Both the position numbers and the translations under genes were made by a program. A stretch of 64,000 bases of DNA from Sipunculus nudus (taxonomy: Eukaryota > Annelida > Sipuncula > Golfingiida > Sipunculidae). The stretch is from assembly GCA_026874595.1 (NCBI GenBank), contig CM049307.1:78036643-78100642 (forward strand), written 5' to 3'. Numbering within the stretch: position 1 is the stretch's first letter; every line of letters starts with the position of its first letter. The notes under the pieces were generated by a model. It ran no database searches. It had not been told where the DNA came from and worked only from the letters and a program-made list of their open reading frames with translations. Shown here one piece after another: positions 60,305-64,000 of this stretch.

Positions 60305-61415
60305 ATACAGCAAACAGGAGCTCTTCAAAGAAGTTGCAAGTCGCGCACATGTTAGCTTTACTGCATTTGTGCACACATATGGAGCTTATGACACCAACAG
60401 TTTGAACAACGACTTCAGTCATACCCCGAGGATCTTGATGCAGAGACATTGGGATAAACAGTAAACAAATAATTAAATCTGATTGAAACCCTTTAAGCAG
60501 TAAAACCTATACAGTTTCTTTAGGAACTAGAATAGTAGTTTACACGGTTTCCAATAAAATCAACCTTCTTTACAGCTCAGTCAGAAATCTCTTACCCTGC
60601 TTCAACTTGTATATCCATTTTAACTGCATATCCTTAAGAATCTTTGTGATAGCTCAGATATAAATGATTACAAATGTTCTAGTTCGTCATTTTGCGTCAT
60701 TTTCATTTACAGGATACAGAACAAACTACTTTTTAGTTTCAATTAACTCATTTTAAAATACATATTATAATTTTGTTCCATAGGGATTCCTCAGCGTCCG
60801 CCTCACAAGGACAACACTAAAGGAGGGCATTGTGCGGATTATAAATGCACTTTGGGCGGGGCAGTACCGGAACTGAGATATTTTTTGGTTCTGCAAAAAA
60901 CATTAATCCATCTATTTATTATTTTTTTATTAATATCTCAGATGAGCCTTTCCAAATGACACCCGTGTTCCTCTTTCTCTCTCTCTCTCTCTGTGTAAAA
61001 TATAAACTTCTGTATATATGTTTTGTATGTATTTATGATATGTTATCATATAGTTTACTGTAGATAAGACTATATTACGTCGTCTTGTATTGTAGTGTAA
61101 TTGATTATTTTTATTTTCTTTTGTAATCAGGAGATGCTTATCAAGCAAAATTTCCACGCTTGTCAAGGACCCTGGATTCCTATTGCTAAGGCAGTTTTCT
61201 CCGGACAGCTTGGTGGAATTCAGCTCGAGCTATTTCATGGAGTCAGCCAAAGCAATAGCACCAGCTGCGTAACAGGGAGTTTGCAAGGGCAGAGAATGCA
61301 TCAAGTTTCAGAATTAATTGTGGGCTGGGTACTCACCCAGTTGTGTCAGACCAAGGCTCCAAAAAACAAATACATGCAGTTATGCTTTAGCCAGGTGGAT
61401 GCAGATTATCTGTAA
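60305..61415 (+). CDS. Possible exons of an unidentified gene
   Basis: The product is not recognised. Three plus-strand stretches are preceded by acceptor-like AGs and read as ordinary protein. One starts near 60305 after 'ctttttgcag' ('EYSKQELFKEVASRAHVSFT') and runs to a stop at 60462. One starts near 60785 after 'tgttccatag' ('GFLSVRLTRTTLKEGIVRII'). One runs 61131-61415 after 'tttgtaatcag' ('EMLIKQNFHACQGPWIPIAK', ending 'SQVDADYL'). I could not join them with matching phases, so they may be separate, decayed or chance. Confidence 0.22.
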
Positions 61416-61456
61416 GAAAATGTTGCAATATATATGCGTGTGTGTGAGGGTGTTTG

Positions 61457-61495
61457 TGAGAGAGAGAGAGAGAGAGAGTGAGAGAGGCGGTGGGC
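61457..61495. repeat. (GA)n microsatellite
   Basis: GA run with one GT interruption, followed by a G-rich stretch. Confidence 0.9.
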
Positions 61496-63879
61496 AGGGG
61501 GAGGGTGTTTTTATCCTGTAAAGTGAATGTAATTGTTAGTACAACCGGATATAGGTATATAATGTTAACTGAGAATTATGTTAAATAATATACATACATA
61601 TTATAATTATTATTTATTTAAAGTTATGTAATGAAACAAATAAATATACAAAAAAGTATTGATATTTTTATAAATATTTCAGGTAAAATTCAAAGAAGGA
61701 GAATGAATGTGACGTGGATGAATTATAGTGTTCTCTATTAACCGTTCCTTGCAAGAACACTGGGCAGCGTTTGAACTTTGCCATTACTAAAAAATAGTAA
61801 CGTGGTGACGCAAATATTGTTCAATTAAGTTTATTTTCAGTGCATGTTGAAATAAGACCGGTTCGTATAACCCGCGTGACCTTTGGGTATTTTTTTTTTT
61901 GTTTTTTTTTTCTATATTATATGTAACATGCATCATAGTACATGTAATGCATGGTAAGTAACTGCCTGAAATAGATCTGAATGCATTTATAGTTTTCTCA
62001 TATACTGTCATATAAGTCCTGACTTTTATACATGTAACACCTAGCTTTCCTGGCATTTTTTATATGCCTTTGAATAAACTAAATAAATTTCAGGTTCATG
62101 GTGACTTTTACAAAGGTTTATTCCACAGGTACATTTCAGCTTGATGTGTATTTGGAAATGTGTGCCTGATTTTTCATTTTGGTGATAATTAGATAATCTC
62201 ACTTTAGGCATTGTTGAATATGGCCAGGACTGTTCTACTACAGATAATTAAATGTGATTGTGGGTATAATCGTATATAATTATAATATTGTAAATCAAAC
62301 AAAACTGCTCAAATCAAACTGCTAATCAAACAAAAACTCCACATTATATTGTTCCCATAAGGTTATCTGGTAACGTTCTGCTAACATTCCCACATCGTTT
62401 TCGGAACTTTTTTTTGTTAGCTGGGTTTGCTGGTCTGACATTCCATTCAAATTCCAAATAAAGGTAAAACAAATGTTGTTTTTAGTAGTATCTTAAAGCT
62501 TTAGTAGTATCTTAAAGCTTTCCTACATTCATCATGCAAATGCAGTGCAACTAAAAGATTAATTGGGTGTAAACAATGGGTGATAAAAGGGGGCGTTACC
62601 ATGTAAACAAAGAAATGTAAAAATACATCCGTATTACCTGCTGAAGTGACAGTCTATTAATCATGATATCAGCCCGAAATGATTTAATGTTTAAGATATC
62701 AAATTATGAGTATTAATTTATTTTTTTATTGAATTTTACAGAAATATATCGTAAATGGTTTGCAAGTATGAAGGCGTAAAAAAGCTCGCGCAGACAAAGG
62801 TTTCAACGTGTATTCAGCGCATATATATGCTCGGGACACTTTGAGGACAACTGTTTTGTTACAAGTTATTGTCATATTTCTTTCATGGCGTAGCAAACTG
62901 TAAACACTTAATAAAATAAAACCTCACAGAATGTGTTTAGAAAAATAAAACCTCTCAGAATGTGTTTAGAAAGTCTTTATTGCAGCGTTCCATGTACAAA
63001 CCAATTTTCCAATTGTATTATATTTTCAGGGGAAATGTAAATTTTCCAGTACAATTACCATGCGCACGGTTTTTTATTCATAGATTACTTAAAACCAGCA
63101 CTCTGCTTGGAAGTGTTAACGATTAGAGTTAGTTACTGAGGACTGCAGCAACCAGTGTGGAAGGTACCTGTCATAATGGCCATACGATACATAACAAGCA
63201 TATATTAGAGACTTCAGGACTTTGGCAAGTTGATACAAAATCATGTGAACCATTACTTGTCAGCCACATAATGCCTAATGTGCCAAGAACTTTACCGGAA
63301 AAAAAGTTACAGGAAGACTTTGCAGATTCTTGAATATTCCAGTAAACAATCGATATCCAAGAAATTTGCAGGAAACACACTAGGCATTACCCTGATTATA
63401 CGGAAACTGCACTGTCCTTGTCATCCATCCTATTGCATCAATATTGCTGTACACAGCTATGCGATCTCAAATATAGGCTATAAGTGATACATATACACCA
63501 AAGAATACATTTTAAATTAAAATCCAAGGCATTAGTTCCAACCGTGTGGTTACCGTCATGGTTTCCTTTTCCTTGAACAACAATATTAAGCATACACATT
63601 ACATAACATTTCATACAGTTTTCAAAAGTTTCCAACATCACAAAATAGTATTAAATCAAGAAAATGCAAAAAAAAAGTGAGTAAATAATTACAATAATAA
63701 TCGTAAAAACTCTATTTAAAAGATATAGATATATTCATATAATTAACAATAAAGACAGCTGTAGTAAAATCTAAACGTGGTCATGTGAACCCCCACAATA
63801 TACAAGCACTACATACTCCGCATGTCATAAAGGTCGTGGTTTTTATGTCACACGCAAAAAGTAACTGCAAATGTTGTTG
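61496..63879. other. Intergenic with small tandem duplications
   Basis: No gene is supported. A 21-bp duplication ('tagtagtatcttaaagcttt', two copies) lies at 62485-62522. A ~28-bp duplication ('aataaaacctcacagaatgt' and a one-base variant, two copies) lies at 62914-62971. Confidence 0.45.
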
Positions 63880-64000
63880 CTTTTGTTACTTGGCAGTGGT
63901 ACCTCACCATCTCTATTCCAGTCTGAAGATTCCATTAATTTGAATAAAGACGTGTATAAAATCATTCATTTTACAGAAGATGAACAGGTTCTGCATTTCC
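63880..64000 (-). repeat. Diverged repeat running off the window end
   Basis: This is the inverted partner of 50859-50975. The terminal 28 bases are an exact match and the repeat clearly continues past the window edge. It could be a dispersed transposon fragment. Confidence 0.7.

Noticed and set aside
60305-60462. Similarity of 'AFVHTYGAYDTN' to C-terminal extensions of DEAD-box helicases
   Set aside because: Only a few scattered residues agree and no helicase core motifs occur nearby.
1-64000. tRNA, rRNA, CRISPR or riboswitch-like elements
   Set aside because: No cloverleaf with consistent A/B boxes, no rRNA core sequences and no regularly spaced repeats with unique spacers were found by eye.

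Overview
This is nuclear DNA from a multicellular animal. It is AT-rich, the genes are split by many GT-AG introns, and there is abundant repeat and transposon debris. Tandem SLC16-type transporters, a YqaJ-type nuclease remnant, a DUF6589/PHD protein, a Ngaro-type retrotransposon and estrogen-response-element-like repeats together suggest a marine invertebrate, most likely a mollusc or other lophotrochozoan. That placement is inference. No bacterial genes, tRNA, rRNA or CRISPR array were seen.

Layout. (1) 0.24-0.85 kb, minus: a YqaJ-like (lambda-exonuclease fold) nuclease pseudogene with four in-frame stops and no frameshift. (2) 1.51-8.99 kb: a nearly intact Ngaro-type tyrosine-recombinase retrotransposon with split direct repeats A1...B1-A2-B2. 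It carries an SGNH hydrolase ORF, a Gag ORF whose CCCH zinc finger is broken by a C10 run, an RT/RNase H ORF and a tyrosine recombinase ORF. (3) 11.4-15.6 kb and 22.1-26.7 kb, minus: two tandem monocarboxylate-transporter-like genes with identical five-exon phase patterns. The second has a stop at codon 111 where its sister has a conserved glycine. A 653-bp MITE-like element with ~100-bp inverted termini lies between them. (4) 27-30.3 kb: tandem and inverted repeats. (5) 30.57-35.09 kb, plus: a seven-exon RecQ-like SF2 helicase. Tail to tail with it, at 35.89-45.92 kb minus, is a fifteen-exon DUF6589 protein with two PHD fingers embedded in the domain. I resolved every splice junction of both in phase; the only defect is one extra A in an A9 run of DUF6589 exon 1. 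(6) 46.75-47.39 kb: a CpG-rich, promoter-like segment and a possible new plus-strand gene start. (7) 48-64 kb: repeats, a frameshifted retrotransposon protease remnant, microsatellites, an inverted repeat pair reaching the window end, and a few unassigned exon-like ORFs.

Most notable. The tail-to-tail helicase and DUF6589/PHD genes look like a two-gene module. I suspect the coding part of a large, intron-rich DNA transposon (comparable to helicase-bearing Academ elements) or a domesticated descendant, but I found no terminal inverted repeats. The Ngaro element looks recent because its long repeats appear identical between copies.
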